The notes under the pieces were generated by a model. It was not told the DNA's origin and made no database searches. It saw only the letters and a program-made list of their open reading frames with translations. From CBDFGN01 sp965247065 (GTDB lineage Bacteria; Bacteroidota; Bacteroidia; Cytophagales; Cyclobacteriaceae): DNA of 64,000 bases. Shown piece after piece: positions 21,928 to 31,430 of the stretch (within the stretch, counting starts at the first letter, position 1; each line of letters opens with the position of its first letter). The position numbers and the translations under genes were made by a program. The DNA lies in assembly GCA_965247065.1 (NCBI GenBank), contig CBDFGN010000006.1, positions 1 to 64,000 on the forward strand, given 5' to 3'.

Positions 21928-24789
21928 ATGGACAGATTCTTGGACAACATCATAGAGAAGCTGGAATATGACGATCTTGCCCACTTAAGGGATTATTGTT
22001 ACGTGTTCCCAACCCGTAGGGCTGGACTATTTTTTGGTCGCGGGTTATCTGAGAAATTCTGTGACCGGACGTTTTGGGCTCCTACTGTTTTCAGTATACG
22101 GGAATTCGTAGAATCCTGCTGCGAAACAAGCGCAACGGATGAACTCACGTTGCTTTTCGAACTTCATTCGGTATATCAGAAATACCAAAAAGACCTACTT
22201 TTCGATGATTTCTTCTCATGGGGACAAATCCTGCTAAGAGATTTTGATGAAGTCGATAGGCATATGGTTGACGCAGATTTGCTGTATCGAAACCTACAGG
22301 AGGTAAAGGACATTGACGAAGCCTTTGCCGATCAAGAGGCTTTGCTGGAAGCCTTCCGGCAATTCGCCAGGGTAATTATGCAAAACCCCGACTCATTATT
22401 GGTTACGGAATTCATTAGAACCTGGGAGTTGGTGCGAAAGGTGTTCGTTGATTTCAAATCGCGGCTTAAGTATAGGGGAATGGCCTATGAGGGTATGCTT
22501 TATCATGATTTGGCAACTCGACTTACTGATCAAACTTTTGAACTCCCCTATGAGAAGGTAGTATTTACCGGATTCAACGCCCTTTCCAGGTCTGAAGAAA
22601 TAATTTTCGAACAGCTTAGTAGCCGCGGGATAGCTGAATTCTATTGGGACTCAGATGAATCATATCTCAACGACGTCAAACAGGAGGCCGGTTTTTTCTT
22701 AAGGCAGCATCAAAAGAGATGGCCCGGTGAGGATCAGCGGTGGGTCGTACACGATTCAGGGAATAGAGACAAGCAGGTTCACATCATAGGTGTTCCCCAG
22801 GCAGTGGGTCAAGCGAAAGCCACCGGACTTATTTTAAAGGAGCGCCTTGATGAGGCCAAAACAGCTATTGTCCTAGCCGATGAAAATCTTTTGTTCCCGG
22901 TGCTCTATTCTCTTCCCGAGGATTTGGACCAGGTAAACGTCTCAATGGGCTATCCTTTGAAAAACTCACCTCTTTATTCTCTAGTTCAAGATCTTGTCAG
23001 ACTGCAGGCCCAAAAAAAGGGCAAAGGGGAAGGAGTCTATTACAAAGCCAGAAATCTCCTGGCAATACTTGTTAATCCGTTTCTTCAAGCACTGGACCAA
23101 GAAAGCTGTAGTCACGGTCTCGCTTGGATCAGACGAAGTCATCTGAATTGGGTAAAGTATCCTGATCTAAAACAGCGAATTGGCAATCCTTCTATTGTAG
23201 AGGCCCTTCGACCGGTGCCGGACGTGCACCAAGCCCTGGAGACGGTCATCAGCTTCATTCTAAAGCTCAATCACATTTTTTATTCCGAATCTCCAACCCA
23301 GGGGATGGATAAAGAGGTCCTTTATCATTTTGTTAAGCTTCTCAAGCAGTTGGATCAGAAACTGGCTGAATTCGATGTTGGAGCCGGATTTGGATTATTA
23401 GAGAATATAATAAAAGAAACTATACAGCCTGCCAGGGTGCCTTTTACCGGTGAGCCCCTGGTAGGCTTACAAATTTTGGGTTTTCTGGAAACCCGGGTGT
23501 TGGATTTTGAGAATATTATTGTTTTATCGATAAATGAAAACAAAATTCCTACAACCAATATTGGCAGGTCTTATATACCGTTTGCCCTGCGAAAAGCCTT
23601 CAATCTTCCAACAACCAGGGAACAGGACTCGATATATGCCTATCATTTCTTTCGACTCCTTCAGCGGGCTAAGAATGCGTTCCTTCTATACGATACAGAG
23701 GTAGAAGTGGATGGATCAGGTGAGAAAAGCAGGTTTCTTTTGCAATTGATTGACCATTACCATGCTCACCCGCGCATAAAGGTCTCACAGTCCGTATACA
23801 CTTCTCCCATCCCGGCCCTAAACCAAACGACACCAAAGATCGAGATTTTTAAGAATCCGGAGATCTATCGGGTCCTGGAAAAGTACCTTGCAGGATCCAA
23901 AGCAAACTCAGTACTTGGCCCAACGGCTTTAGGCAATTATATCGATTGCTCACTCCGATTCTATTTCAAGTATGTTGTTGGCCTCCAGGAGTCGGAACCA
24001 TTCTCTGGTGAAATGAATCCAAGGGAATTTGGCTTGGTCGTTCATGCAGTTCTGGAATCGGTCCTTGAAAATTACGTTGGTAAAACCATCGATGCTGACG
24101 TTCTGACCAAAGTAGGTCTTCCTGAGAACATCCGGCATATTTTGATACAGAAGCTTCAGGAGCATTCATTGATTCATGATGATCAACTTCTGGAAGGCCG
24201 GAATCTTCTGAATCACAAGATAATTGAGAGCCTAGTTGGGCAGATTCTGGACCTGGATCAAAATCATGCGCCATTCTATCTGATAGCAGTTGAATCCAAA
24301 GAGTATAATTTGGAGTTGGAAATCGAACCCAACCGAATAGTGAAACTTGGAGGCACTGTAGATCGAATTGACCAGAAAGTGCGAGAAGGTAAGAGTATTA
24401 CCCGAATCATAGATTACAAGACGGGTAAGATAGATCTGATGCCTCCATCCAAAGCGGCTAACCCTAATATTGTTGAGTATCTGACCGATTATTTTGCAGA
24501 GGGTAAATATAGGGCCGGATTTCAGGGGTACTTCTATGGTTTTCTATTCCATAAGGCTCACCCGGAAAAGCAACTAGTGATCGGGATCTTTGGACTTCAG
24601 GAAATCAATAAGGGCATCCAGCTGCTGCGAAACCAGCAGATAATTACTGACGATCTCTTTGCCGAATTTGAGGGGCAACTAGGGAGATTATTACAACAGA
24701 TTTGGGATCCAAAAATCCCATTTTCCCAAACCGATGACGAATCCAAGTGCGTTTTTTGCCCCTATGCTACTATTTGCTCCAGAAAATAA
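21928..24789 (+). CDS. addB: AddB-like PD-(D/E)XK nuclease with Fe-S cluster
   Basis: 953 residues. The N-terminal 600 are an inactivated helicase-like region (YVFPTRRAGLFFGRGLSEKF). The C-terminal nuclease has GGTVDRID and IIDYKTGK, the catalytic Asp and DYK. Cys674 and Cys941-x2-Cys944-x5-Cys950 match the AddB 4Fe-4S staple in spacing and position. It partners the AddA-like protein encoded 3 bases upstream. Bacteroidota members are often annotated only as PD-(D/E)XK nuclease family. Confidence 0.88.
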   Translation: MDRFLDNIIEKLEYDDLAHLRDYCYVFPTRRAGLFFGRGLSEKFCDRTFWAPTVFSIREFVESCCETSATDELTLLFELHSVYQKYQKDLLFDDFFSWGQILLRDFDEVDRHMVDADLLYRNLQEVKDIDEAFADQEALLEAFRQFARVIMQNPDSLLVTEFIRTWELVRKVFVDFKSRLKYRGMAYEGMLYHDLATRLTDQTFELPYEKVVFTGFNALSRSEEIIFEQLSSRGIAEFYWDSDESYLNDVKQEAGFFLRQHQKRWPGEDQRWVVHDSGNRDKQVHIIGVPQAVGQAKATGLILKERLDEAKTAIVLADENLLFPVLYSLPEDLDQVNVSMGYPLKNSPLYSLVQDLVRLQAQKKGKGEGVYYKARNLLAILVNPFLQALDQESCSHGLAWIRRSHLNWVKYPDLKQRIGNPSIVEALRPVPDVHQALETVISFILKLNHIFYSESPTQGMDKEVLYHFVKLLKQLDQKLAEFDVGAGFGLLENIIKETIQPARVPFTGEPLVGLQILGFLETRVLDFENIIVLSINENKIPTTNIGRSYIPFALRKAFNLPTTREQDSIYAYHFFRLLQRAKNAFLLYDTEVEVDGSGEKSRFLLQLIDHYHAHPRIKVSQSVYTSPIPALNQTTPKIEIFKNPEIYRVLEKYLAGSKANSVLGPTALGNYIDCSLRFYFKYVVGLQESEPFSGEMNPREFGLVVHAVLESVLENYVGKTIDADVLTKVGLPENIRHILIQKLQEHSLIHDDQLLEGRNLLNHKIIESLVGQILDLDQNHAPFYLIAVESKEYNLELEIEPNRIVKLGGTVDRIDQKVREGKSITRIIDYKTGKIDLMPPSKAANPNIVEYLTDYFAEGKYRAGFQGYFYGFLFHKAHPEKQLVIGIFGLQEINKGIQLLRNQQIITDDLFAEFEGQLGRLLQQIWDPKIPFSQTDDESKCVFCPYATICSRK

Positions 24790-24836
24790 AAAGGCCATCC
24801 GCTAAGCAAGGCCCCGGATATTGTTTATACCGCTGG

Positions 24837-25166
24837 CTATGCAAGCTGTGCATCCAGCTTCTGAGACAAAACACCCTTGGGAACCGCGCCAATCTGTTTA
24901 TCGACAACCTCCCCATTTTTAAAAACCAACAGCGTAGGAATACTCCGAATCCCAAACTTGGCTGACACATTAGGATTATTGTCAACATCCACCTTTCCAA
25001 TTACCGCCTTTCCATCATACTCTCCAGCCAGTTCTTCCACCACCGGGGCAATCATCTTACAAGGGCCGCACCATTCAGCCCAAAAATCTACCAGAACTGG
25101 CTTTTCACTAGTCAAAATATCTTCAAAATTGCTGTCATTAATTTCAATTGGTTTACCCATCTTCAT
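24837..25166 (-). CDS. trxA: Thioredoxin
   Basis: 109 residues from the ATG at 25166 (MKMGKPIEINDSNF); a longer upstream frame reads like leader sequence. The active site WCGPC is in FWAEWCGPCKMIAP, with the cis-Pro loop SIPTLLVFKNG. Cytoplasmic dithiol reductant for ribonucleotide reductase and other enzymes. It converges with addB across a 47-base gap. A TATATTTG box lies about 27 bases upstream. Confidence 0.95.
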   Translation of the reverse strand: MKMGKPIEINDSNFEDILTSEKPVLVDFWAEWCGPCKMIAPVVEELAGEYDGKAVIGKVDVDNNPNVSAKFGIRSIPTLLVFKNGEVVDKQIGAVPKGVLSQKLDAQLA

Positions 25167-25192
25167 TTCTTTCAGAGTTTCAACAAAGAACG

Positions 25193-25200
25193 CAAATATA
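25193..25200 (-). promoter_or_regulatory. -7 element for trxA
   Basis: On the minus strand TATATTTG matches the Bacteroidota -7 consensus TAnnTTTG perfectly, 26 bases before the thioredoxin start. A TTG occurs 14 bases upstream of it, closer than the usual 19-21, so the -33 part is uncertain. Confidence 0.45.
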
Positions 25201-25352
25201 AGACAAAAAGTTGCCAATAGGTTTTGAGTGATCCTGAGGAGATATCGGGTGCGGCTTCAGCTTCAAGACTCCTTTTGGGTCATTAAGACAATGACTTCAA
25301 GCGGCATATCGGCTCTAATGAAGTAACTCAAAAACGAGATCTGTGGTTACGT

Positions 25353-28300
25353 CTAATTTGCCACAATCTCATATTTGATTCTGGACTCTCGCTCCATCTC
25401 CTCAATAAGTTCGTTCTCGGGATTTACTTTGAACCTGCGGGACAGAAGGTCCACTCCAATCTGTTCTTCTTCGTCCCATATATTTAGTTTCAAGACGCAA
25501 TTTCCTGAATGGTCCGAGCCTAGCTTTTCCAAGTAAGCAATCAGATCGTCATCCACATTTTTTACATCCACATGAACCACCAGAGCTTTGGTTAACTTTT
25601 GCCTTATGTCGCTAAGAAGTTGTACCGTTCGCGGCATGAACTGCCAGACGCCTGGGCGGCCCCATCGCTCCTCTACCTTGCCTTGGAGATAGACGAAGCA
25701 TCCCACTTGAAGCAGGTGCCGATATTTAAGATAGTCCTCTCCAAAGAAAGCCAGATCCAGGTTGCTTTGATAGTCCTCCAAAGTGAAAAGCCCGAACGGC
25801 TTTCCGTTTTTCTGGGTTCGTTCTGAGCTCTTAGTAACGATTCCGGCAATAAAAACCTTTTGGTTCTTGTGAGTCTCCACCTGGTCAGCGGTACATGTGC
25901 AGAAGTTTTCAAGTTCAATGCGGTACTGATCCAGCGGGTGCCCTGAGATGTAGAAACCAACCACCTCTTTCTCTAATTTCAGTTTTTCGAGATCAGGATA
26001 CTCTTCACAATCAGGGGGTTGCGGTGGTGGTATAAGAATATCTCCCTGGTCCCCGAATAATGACGCCTGAGATGCATTTTCTTCACTCTGGACTTTATTT
26101 CCGTAACGCACCAATTTTTCAATAAAAGTAGGTTCCCCGTTCATCGCAGAGAAAAACTGATTTCGATGAATATCCGAAAAACAATCAAATGCCCCGGCTA
26201 GCGCCAGGCACTCAAATGTTTTCTTATTTACGGACCGTAAGTTCACTCTGCGGGCGAAGTCGTGTATGTTTTCAAAATCCCCTTCCTTATCGCGTTCTGA
26301 TATTATGGCTAAAACCGCCGACTCTCCAGTTCCTTTGATCGCGTTTAAACCAAATCGGACCTGTCCTTCCTTATTTACCGTGAAAAACGTTCCGCTCTCA
26401 TTGATATGGGGTCCCAGCACTTCGATTTCCATATGACGACATTCATCCATAAAAAAGGTAATCTTGTCGATGTTGCTATGGTTGTGAGTGAGCACTGAGG
26501 CCATGTATTCCGCGGGATAATGAGCCTTTAGATATGCGGTTTGAAAGGCTAGGATTGAGTAAGCCGCAGAGTGAGAGCGATTGAATCCGTAAGAGGCAAA
26601 TTTTTCCATGATCGCAAAGATTTCCTCCGCACGCTTTTGATCGATATTGTTTTTTTCCTTTGCACCGTTGACGAAGATTTCCTGCTGACGATTCATTTCC
26701 TTGTAATTCTTCTTGCCCATGGCGCGACGAAGAAGATCGGCTTGGCCAAGGCTGTATCCCGCCAGGATCCGAGCGGCCTGCATGATCTGTTCCTGGTAGA
26801 CCATGATGCCGAAGGTGTTTTTCAGAATTGGTTCAAGTAAGGGATGTGGGTACTCGACTTTTTCCTTGCCATGTTTTCGGTTGATGTAGTTGGGGATAAA
26901 ATCCATAGGACCTGGCCTGAACAGGGCGTTCATCGCGATTAAATCTTCTATGTTGGTAGGACTGAGATCACGCAGGTACTTCCGCATCCCGTTGGATTCG
27001 AATTGGAAGGTCCCTACCGTGTCCGCCAGTTGGTAAAGCTTGAAGGTCTTTTGATCGTCCAGCGGAATTTCGTCAATATCAATTTTCCGTCCGGTATTTT
27101 GTTCGATCATTTCAACCGCATCCTTGAGGATGGATAGAGTCTTAAGCCCAAGAAAATCCATTTTTAGCATCCCCGCATCTTCGACCACCTTGCCGTCGAA
27201 CTGTGTGACTAATAAATCGGAGTCTTTCGAAGTAGAAACTGGGATATAATTGGTGATGTCATCCGGAGCGATGATTACGCCCGCTGCATGAATGCCCGAA
27301 TTCCTCAAGGATCCCTCCAGTTTTTCGGCCATTTTAAGCACCTCAGACCTAATGTCATTTCCTTTCCTTAGCACCTTCAGTTCCTTAACTTCCTCGTAGG
27401 CCTTTTCAAGAGTCATGCCCACGCCGTCGGGGATTAGTTTGGCGAGCGCATTCGTTTCACTTAGTGGGAGCTCCAGGACTCTGCCGACATCCCGTAACGC
27501 CATCTTGGCGGCCATAGTGCCGTAGGTAATTATGTGGGCGACCTGATTTCGCCCGTACTTTTCCACCACATACTCGATTACCTTTTCCCGGCCCTCATCG
27601 TCAAAGTCAGTGTCGATGTCAGGCATTGATATACGCTCTGGATTTAGAAAACGCTCGAAAAGCAAGTCATATTCTAATGGGTCAATATTAGTGATCCCGG
27701 TACAATAGGCAACCACCGAACCAGCCGCTGAGCCGCGGCCTGGGCCAATCAATACTCCCATGTCCTTACCGGCATTTATGAGGTCGGCGGTGATGAGAAA
27801 GTATCCCGCAAATCCCATTTTTTCGATAATGCCTAATTCCAGGTTAATGCGTTCTTCAATCTCAGCGGAGATCTGTTGATATCGCTTTGGTGCGCGTGCC
27901 CCTTCTAGGGTCAGGTGTCTCAAATAATCCTGGGCACTGCTGAATTCTTTGGGGAGAGGAAAGTTTGGCAGCAGTATGTCTCTTTGGAGTTCCGGAGTAT
28001 TGACCTTGTCGACGATTTCGTTGGTATAGTCTATGGCCGCCGGCTGGTCTTTGAACAACTCGATCATCTCATTCTGACTTTTGAAATAAAAAGAGTTATT
28101 AGGGAATCCGAATCGATGGTCCCTGGAGCCGAAACCCTGTCCTTTCCAGATCGGTTTGCTCTTAAATTCTCCTGTGTTTACGCACAGCAGAACATCATGG
28201 GCATCTGCATCATCCTCGTTCAAATAGTGTGAATCGTTAGTTGCAATGATCTTAACGTCGTGCTTGTGAGCGAGTTTAAGTAGCGTGGCATTTACAATTT

Positions 28301-28853
28301 TTTGCTCCTCAAGGTTGTGGCGCTGCAACTCCACGTAATAATCTTCCTGGAAAATGTTTAACCACCACTTAAACAATTCCTCGGCGGCCTCTTCACCTTT
28401 GGTGAGGATTGCCTGAGGAATCTCTGCTCCCAAACAACAAGTAGTGGCGATCAACCCTTCATGGTGTTCCAGGATCAACTCTTTGTCTATGCGTGGCCAT
28501 TTACTATAAAACCCCTGAATGTATCCTAGCGAACACAGTCGAGATAGATTGTGGTAACCGGTTTCGTTCTTGGATAGCATAAGCTGGTGATACCGGTTGT
28601 CTTTCTGATCCTTGCTAAATTGTTTCTTATGTCGATCCTCCACAACGTAAAATTCGCAACCGACAATGGGCTTAACACTGTGTTTCTTGGCTTCTTGGAC
28701 GAATTTGAATGCTCCAAACATGTTACCGTGATCGGTAAGAGCAATGGCTTTCATGCCGTCGGCAGCAGCCTTTTGGTACATTCCAGGAATGCTCGCAGCA
28801 CCATCAAGTAGGGAGAATTGAGTATGGCAGTGCAAATGATTAAACTCAGGCAT
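25353..28853 (-). CDS. dnaE: DNA polymerase III alpha subunit
   Basis: 1166 residues from ATG 28853 (MPEFNHLHCHTQFSLLDG); upstream in-frame codons are unlikely. PHP domain first (FNHLHCHTQFSLLDGAA, ALTDHGNMFGAFKF), then the C-family polymerase core with MPDIDTDF holding two catalytic aspartates and LKMDFLGLKTL the third. The helix-hairpin-helix and OB regions follow (FIAGIVTKSSERT). It is the replicative polymerase. Length and layout are normal for Bacteroidota DnaE. Convergent with nothing; trxA follows in the same direction after 186 bases. Confidence 0.97.
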   Translation of the reverse strand: MPEFNHLHCHTQFSLLDGAASIPGMYQKAAADGMKAIALTDHGNMFGAFKFVQEAKKHSVKPIVGCEFYVVEDRHKKQFSKDQKDNRYHQLMLSKNETGYHNLSRLCSLGYIQGFYSKWPRIDKELILEHHEGLIATTCCLGAEIPQAILTKGEEAAEELFKWWLNIFQEDYYVELQRHNLEEQKIVNATLLKLAHKHDVKIIATNDSHYLNEDDADAHDVLLCVNTGEFKSKPIWKGQGFGSRDHRFGFPNNSFYFKSQNEMIELFKDQPAAIDYTNEIVDKVNTPELQRDILLPNFPLPKEFSSAQDYLRHLTLEGARAPKRYQQISAEIEERINLELGIIEKMGFAGYFLITADLINAGKDMGVLIGPGRGSAAGSVVAYCTGITNIDPLEYDLLFERFLNPERISMPDIDTDFDDEGREKVIEYVVEKYGRNQVAHIITYGTMAAKMALRDVGRVLELPLSETNALAKLIPDGVGMTLEKAYEEVKELKVLRKGNDIRSEVLKMAEKLEGSLRNSGIHAAGVIIAPDDITNYIPVSTSKDSDLLVTQFDGKVVEDAGMLKMDFLGLKTLSILKDAVEMIEQNTGRKIDIDEIPLDDQKTFKLYQLADTVGTFQFESNGMRKYLRDLSPTNIEDLIAMNALFRPGPMDFIPNYINRKHGKEKVEYPHPLLEPILKNTFGIMVYQEQIMQAARILAGYSLGQADLLRRAMGKKNYKEMNRQQEIFVNGAKEKNNIDQKRAEEIFAIMEKFASYGFNRSHSAAYSILAFQTAYLKAHYPAEYMASVLTHNHSNIDKITFFMDECRHMEIEVLGPHINESGTFFTVNKEGQVRFGLNAIKGTGESAVLAIISERDKEGDFENIHDFARRVNLRSVNKKTFECLALAGAFDCFSDIHRNQFFSAMNGEPTFIEKLVRYGNKVQSEENASQASLFGDQGDILIPPPQPPDCEEYPDLEKLKLEKEVVGFYISGHPLDQYRIELENFCTCTADQVETHKNQKVFIAGIVTKSSERTQKNGKPFGLFTLEDYQSNLDLAFFGEDYLKYRHLLQVGCFVYLQGKVEERWGRPGVWQFMPRTVQLLSDIRQKLTKALVVHVDVKNVDDDLIAYLEKLGSDHSGNCVLKLNIWDEEEQIGVDLLSRRFKVNPENELIEEMERESRIKYEIVAN

Positions 28854-28895
28854 TAATCGAAAGTAAGAGATAAAAACGGTCGCAAGGGATGAAAA

Positions 28896-28903
28896 CAAAT
28901 GTA
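28896..28903 (-). promoter_or_regulatory. -7 element for dnaE
   Basis: TACATTTG on the minus strand matches TAnnTTTG and lies 42 bases before the dnaE ATG. No clear -33 element at the expected distance. Confidence 0.4.
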
Positions 28904-28962
28904 GATAATTGAACGGAGTGAATACTGACCAGGAAAGAAAATATTTTGGGTTTGTTCAAAAT

Positions 28963-29592
28963 TTATAGTATCAGATGCACAATTTTCTTTTCCTGGTAGT
29001 AGGATCCATCAAAGTAGTCCGAAAGGGGATAGACGTGGCTCTCGGTTGTTGTCAACTCAAGCTCCCGATCCAGCTCTCCTCCTTTCAAGTACAAAACCCC
29101 ATTCTTAAGTGTATTTCTGGAACGGCCATCAACCCTTCCCTCACACCATCTGAGGAACCGCTTCACCGAAGCCACAGCTCTTCCCAATATGAAATCGTAA
29201 TGGTCCTCAAGATCTTCCGCCCGAATCCATTCGGTACGAACCTGGCGGAGCTCCAGCCGATCGACTATGTTCCGGACAGCAAATACTTTTTTTTGGGTCG
29301 AATCAATAAGATGAAATTGAACTTGAGGAAACATTATGGCAAGAGGCAAGCCAGGTAGTCCGCCTCCAGTGCCTATATCCAGAACTCGGGTATCGTCTTT
29401 AAAATCAATGATCTTGGCGATAGCCAAGGAATGAAGAATATGATGGGTATACAGGTGGTCAATATCCTTGCGCGAAATCAGGTTAATTCGAGAATTCCAA
29501 TCGCTGTAGAGTCCACCCAGCTTCCGAAATTTGGTTCTCTGGTCACCCGAGATTTCGGGGAAATATTCAAAAATAACATCAGCCGAATCCAC
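28963..29592 (-). CDS. rsmG: 16S rRNA (guanine527-N7)-methyltransferase
   Basis: 209 residues, GTG start (MDSADVIFEYFPEISGDQ). The SAM site is VLDIGTGGGLPGLPLAI; other RsmG/GidB hallmarks are LYSDWNSRINLISRKDIDHL and FILGRAVASVKRFLRWC. It methylates G527 of 16S rRNA; loss gives low-level streptomycin resistance in other bacteria. It lies 109 bases upstream of dnaE in the same direction. Confidence 0.94.
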   Translation of the reverse strand: MDSADVIFEYFPEISGDQRTKFRKLGGLYSDWNSRINLISRKDIDHLYTHHILHSLAIAKIIDFKDDTRVLDIGTGGGLPGLPLAIMFPQVQFHLIDSTQKKVFAVRNIVDRLELRQVRTEWIRAEDLEDHYDFILGRAVASVKRFLRWCEGRVDGRSRNTLKNGVLYLKGGELDRELELTTTESHVYPLSDYFDGSYYQEKKIVHLIL

Positions 29593-29639
29593 AGAGGAAG
29601 TTAAGAATTAGATTAACGCAATCAGCCACCGGCTAGCAG

Positions 29640-30248
29640 CTAAATATGATCCTTTTTGCCCTTAACCAGATCATACATCAGTTCTCGGGCCCGATGGAGT
29701 TGGGCCTTGACGGTTCCCAGGGGCGCCTCTAATTCCTGGGCTATTTCTTCGTACGATAATTCCTGAAAGTAGCGTAATCTTACCAATCGCTGATATTTAG
29801 CCGGAAGCTTGGTTACAAACATTTGAATCAGTTCGATTTTTTGACTCTTAATAGCCTCCTCTTGTGGATCCAGGTTCTTATCTTCTACATCAATACTAAC
29901 GTTTTCTCCGTCATCGTCTTTCAAGGAAGTATTTAAACTAAAAGTTTCCAGTTTCTTTTTTCGTATGAAATCGATAGAATTGTTAGTTGCGATTCGAAAT
30001 AGCCAGGTACTGAAAGTGAAATCCTTCTTAAATCGGTGCAGGTTCTTGAAGGCCTTCGCGAACGCTTCAATGGTAAGATCCTCAGCATCATCAACGTTGC
30101 GCACCATCTTTAGGATCATATGGTAAACGGGTTTTTTATAGCGCTCCATCAATTCTGCATAGGCCTGTTGATCCCCTTTCTGGACCGCATGATCAATAAG
30201 GTCAAAATCTCTAAGAGCTTTATCCGAAAATTGTTTGCCTAAGTCCAT
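29640..30248 (-). CDS. ECF-type RNA polymerase sigma factor
   Basis: 202 residues. Sigma region 2 spans about 22-95 (YHMILKMVRNVDDAEDLTIE, FSTWLFRIATNNSIDFIRKK) and region 4 about 135-195 (LPAKYQRLVRLRYFQELSYE, APLGTVKAQLHRAREL). The linker is acidic. This type is common in Bacteroidota as a stand-alone sigma70-family factor; no anti-sigma gene is adjacent. It overlaps the upstream glycosyltransferase gene by 10 bases, so the two are translationally coupled. Confidence 0.9.
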   Translation of the reverse strand: MDLGKQFSDKALRDFDLIDHAVQKGDQQAYAELMERYKKPVYHMILKMVRNVDDAEDLTIEAFAKAFKNLHRFKKDFTFSTWLFRIATNNSIDFIRKKKLETFSLNTSLKDDDGENVSIDVEDKNLDPQEEAIKSQKIELIQMFVTKLPAKYQRLVRLRYFQELSYEEIAQELEAPLGTVKAQLHRARELMYDLVKGKKDHI

Positions 30249-31342
30249 CTAATGGCTTTTGAATTCATTGCAGAAATCCCTACGATCACGACATAAACCG
30301 TATAGAGGAAATCCAAGAACGGAGAATACCAAATATTGTAGCGATCCCCAAGCTTTCGGGCAATCCTTAAATGCGCCCACCCATTCACAATAATCCGCAG
30401 CAAAAACCCCACCAGAATGATGGACGATTGTATGTTGGCAGCGGATAAGATAACAAAAGTAGCCCAAAGCAGAACTTGTGTCAGTACCTGTACCCCAATC
30501 CTGATCTTATCTGACATTTTGTACATTTTCCCTACTGACAAATGCCGCCTCTTTTGTTTGAAGTAACTCATTATCTCTTGCTTGGGCATTGAAAAGGTAA
30601 GAGAACCCGATCCTATACAAACCCCGGTATTAGCTTGATTTGCGTTCTTGTTGACAAAAAGGTCATCATCCCCGCCAGTGACGCTTTCATAACCGTGGTA
30701 TCCCCCCGATCGTTGGAACAGAGTCTTGCGAAAAGCCAGATTGCGGCCCACGCCCATGTAAGGAAATCCAGCCAGCGCCATACTTAGATAATTCATTCCA
30801 GTAAGAAATGTTTCATACCGGATGAATCGATTTAGCCATCCTGAGCCGGCTTCATATTGCGAATAGCCCAGAACGATTTCAAAATCCTTTTCAAATCCAT
30901 TGACCATCCGCTTAATCCAGTCATTCGATGCTGGATAACAATCATCATCAGTCAATAGGATGAGATCATGGCTAGAGGCCTGAATGCCTTTTGAAAGTGC
31001 GTATTTCTTGGAGTTGTACCCTGACGGTGTGAGCTCCACATTAATATATGTAATGAGATGTTCGTCTGACAGATCTTTAAGGTACACGGCAGTACTATCA
31101 TTAGACCGGTCATTGACCACGATTAATTCGTAGAATTCATAATCCTGGTTCTGTAATTTGTCAATAAGACGGCGTAAGGAGCCAATGCGATTATGGGTAC
31201 AGACAACTACGGAAACTGGAGGCTGGCTGGCAGATTTTGTACACCCTTTGAATCCAAGAATTCGATCGTAGTAGAAAAATGCGAAGCCCAGTTGAACGCC
31301 TAAGCTGATCAAGAAGAGGATAAAAAGTAAGTGGTAGATCAT
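30239..31342 (-). CDS. Membrane-anchored family 2 glycosyltransferase
   Basis: 367 residues from ATG 31342; a TTG at 31381 would add 13. N-terminal membrane helix (IYHLLFILFLISLGVQLGFAF), then a GT-A domain: VSVVVCTHNRIGSLRRLI, VVNDRSNDST, the DDD metal site in LILLTDDDCYP, and a GGDDDLFV acceptor-side motif; QKRRH stands for the QxxRW box. Two or three C-terminal membrane helices follow. Probably adds sugar to a lipid-linked or exported polysaccharide. The product cannot be predicted. Confidence 0.85.
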   Translation of the reverse strand: MIYHLLFILFLISLGVQLGFAFFYYDRILGFKGCTKSASQPPVSVVVCTHNRIGSLRRLIDKLQNQDYEFYELIVVNDRSNDSTAVYLKDLSDEHLITYINVELTPSGYNSKKYALSKGIQASSHDLILLTDDDCYPASNDWIKRMVNGFEKDFEIVLGYSQYEAGSGWLNRFIRYETFLTGMNYLSMALAGFPYMGVGRNLAFRKTLFQRSGGYHGYESVTGGDDDLFVNKNANQANTGVCIGSGSLTFSMPKQEIMSYFKQKRRHLSVGKMYKMSDKIRIGVQVLTQVLLWATFVILSAANIQSSIILVGFLLRIIVNGWAHLRIARKLGDRYNIWYSPFLDFLYTVYVVIVGISAMNSKAIRWT

Positions 31343-31430
31343 CGCGGGGTCCCGTAGGCGAGTTCCTAAGATAATTTTCAATTAACCAAATTCTTAACCG
31401 GAATGGGTAATTTTACGCGATTCTGAATGA

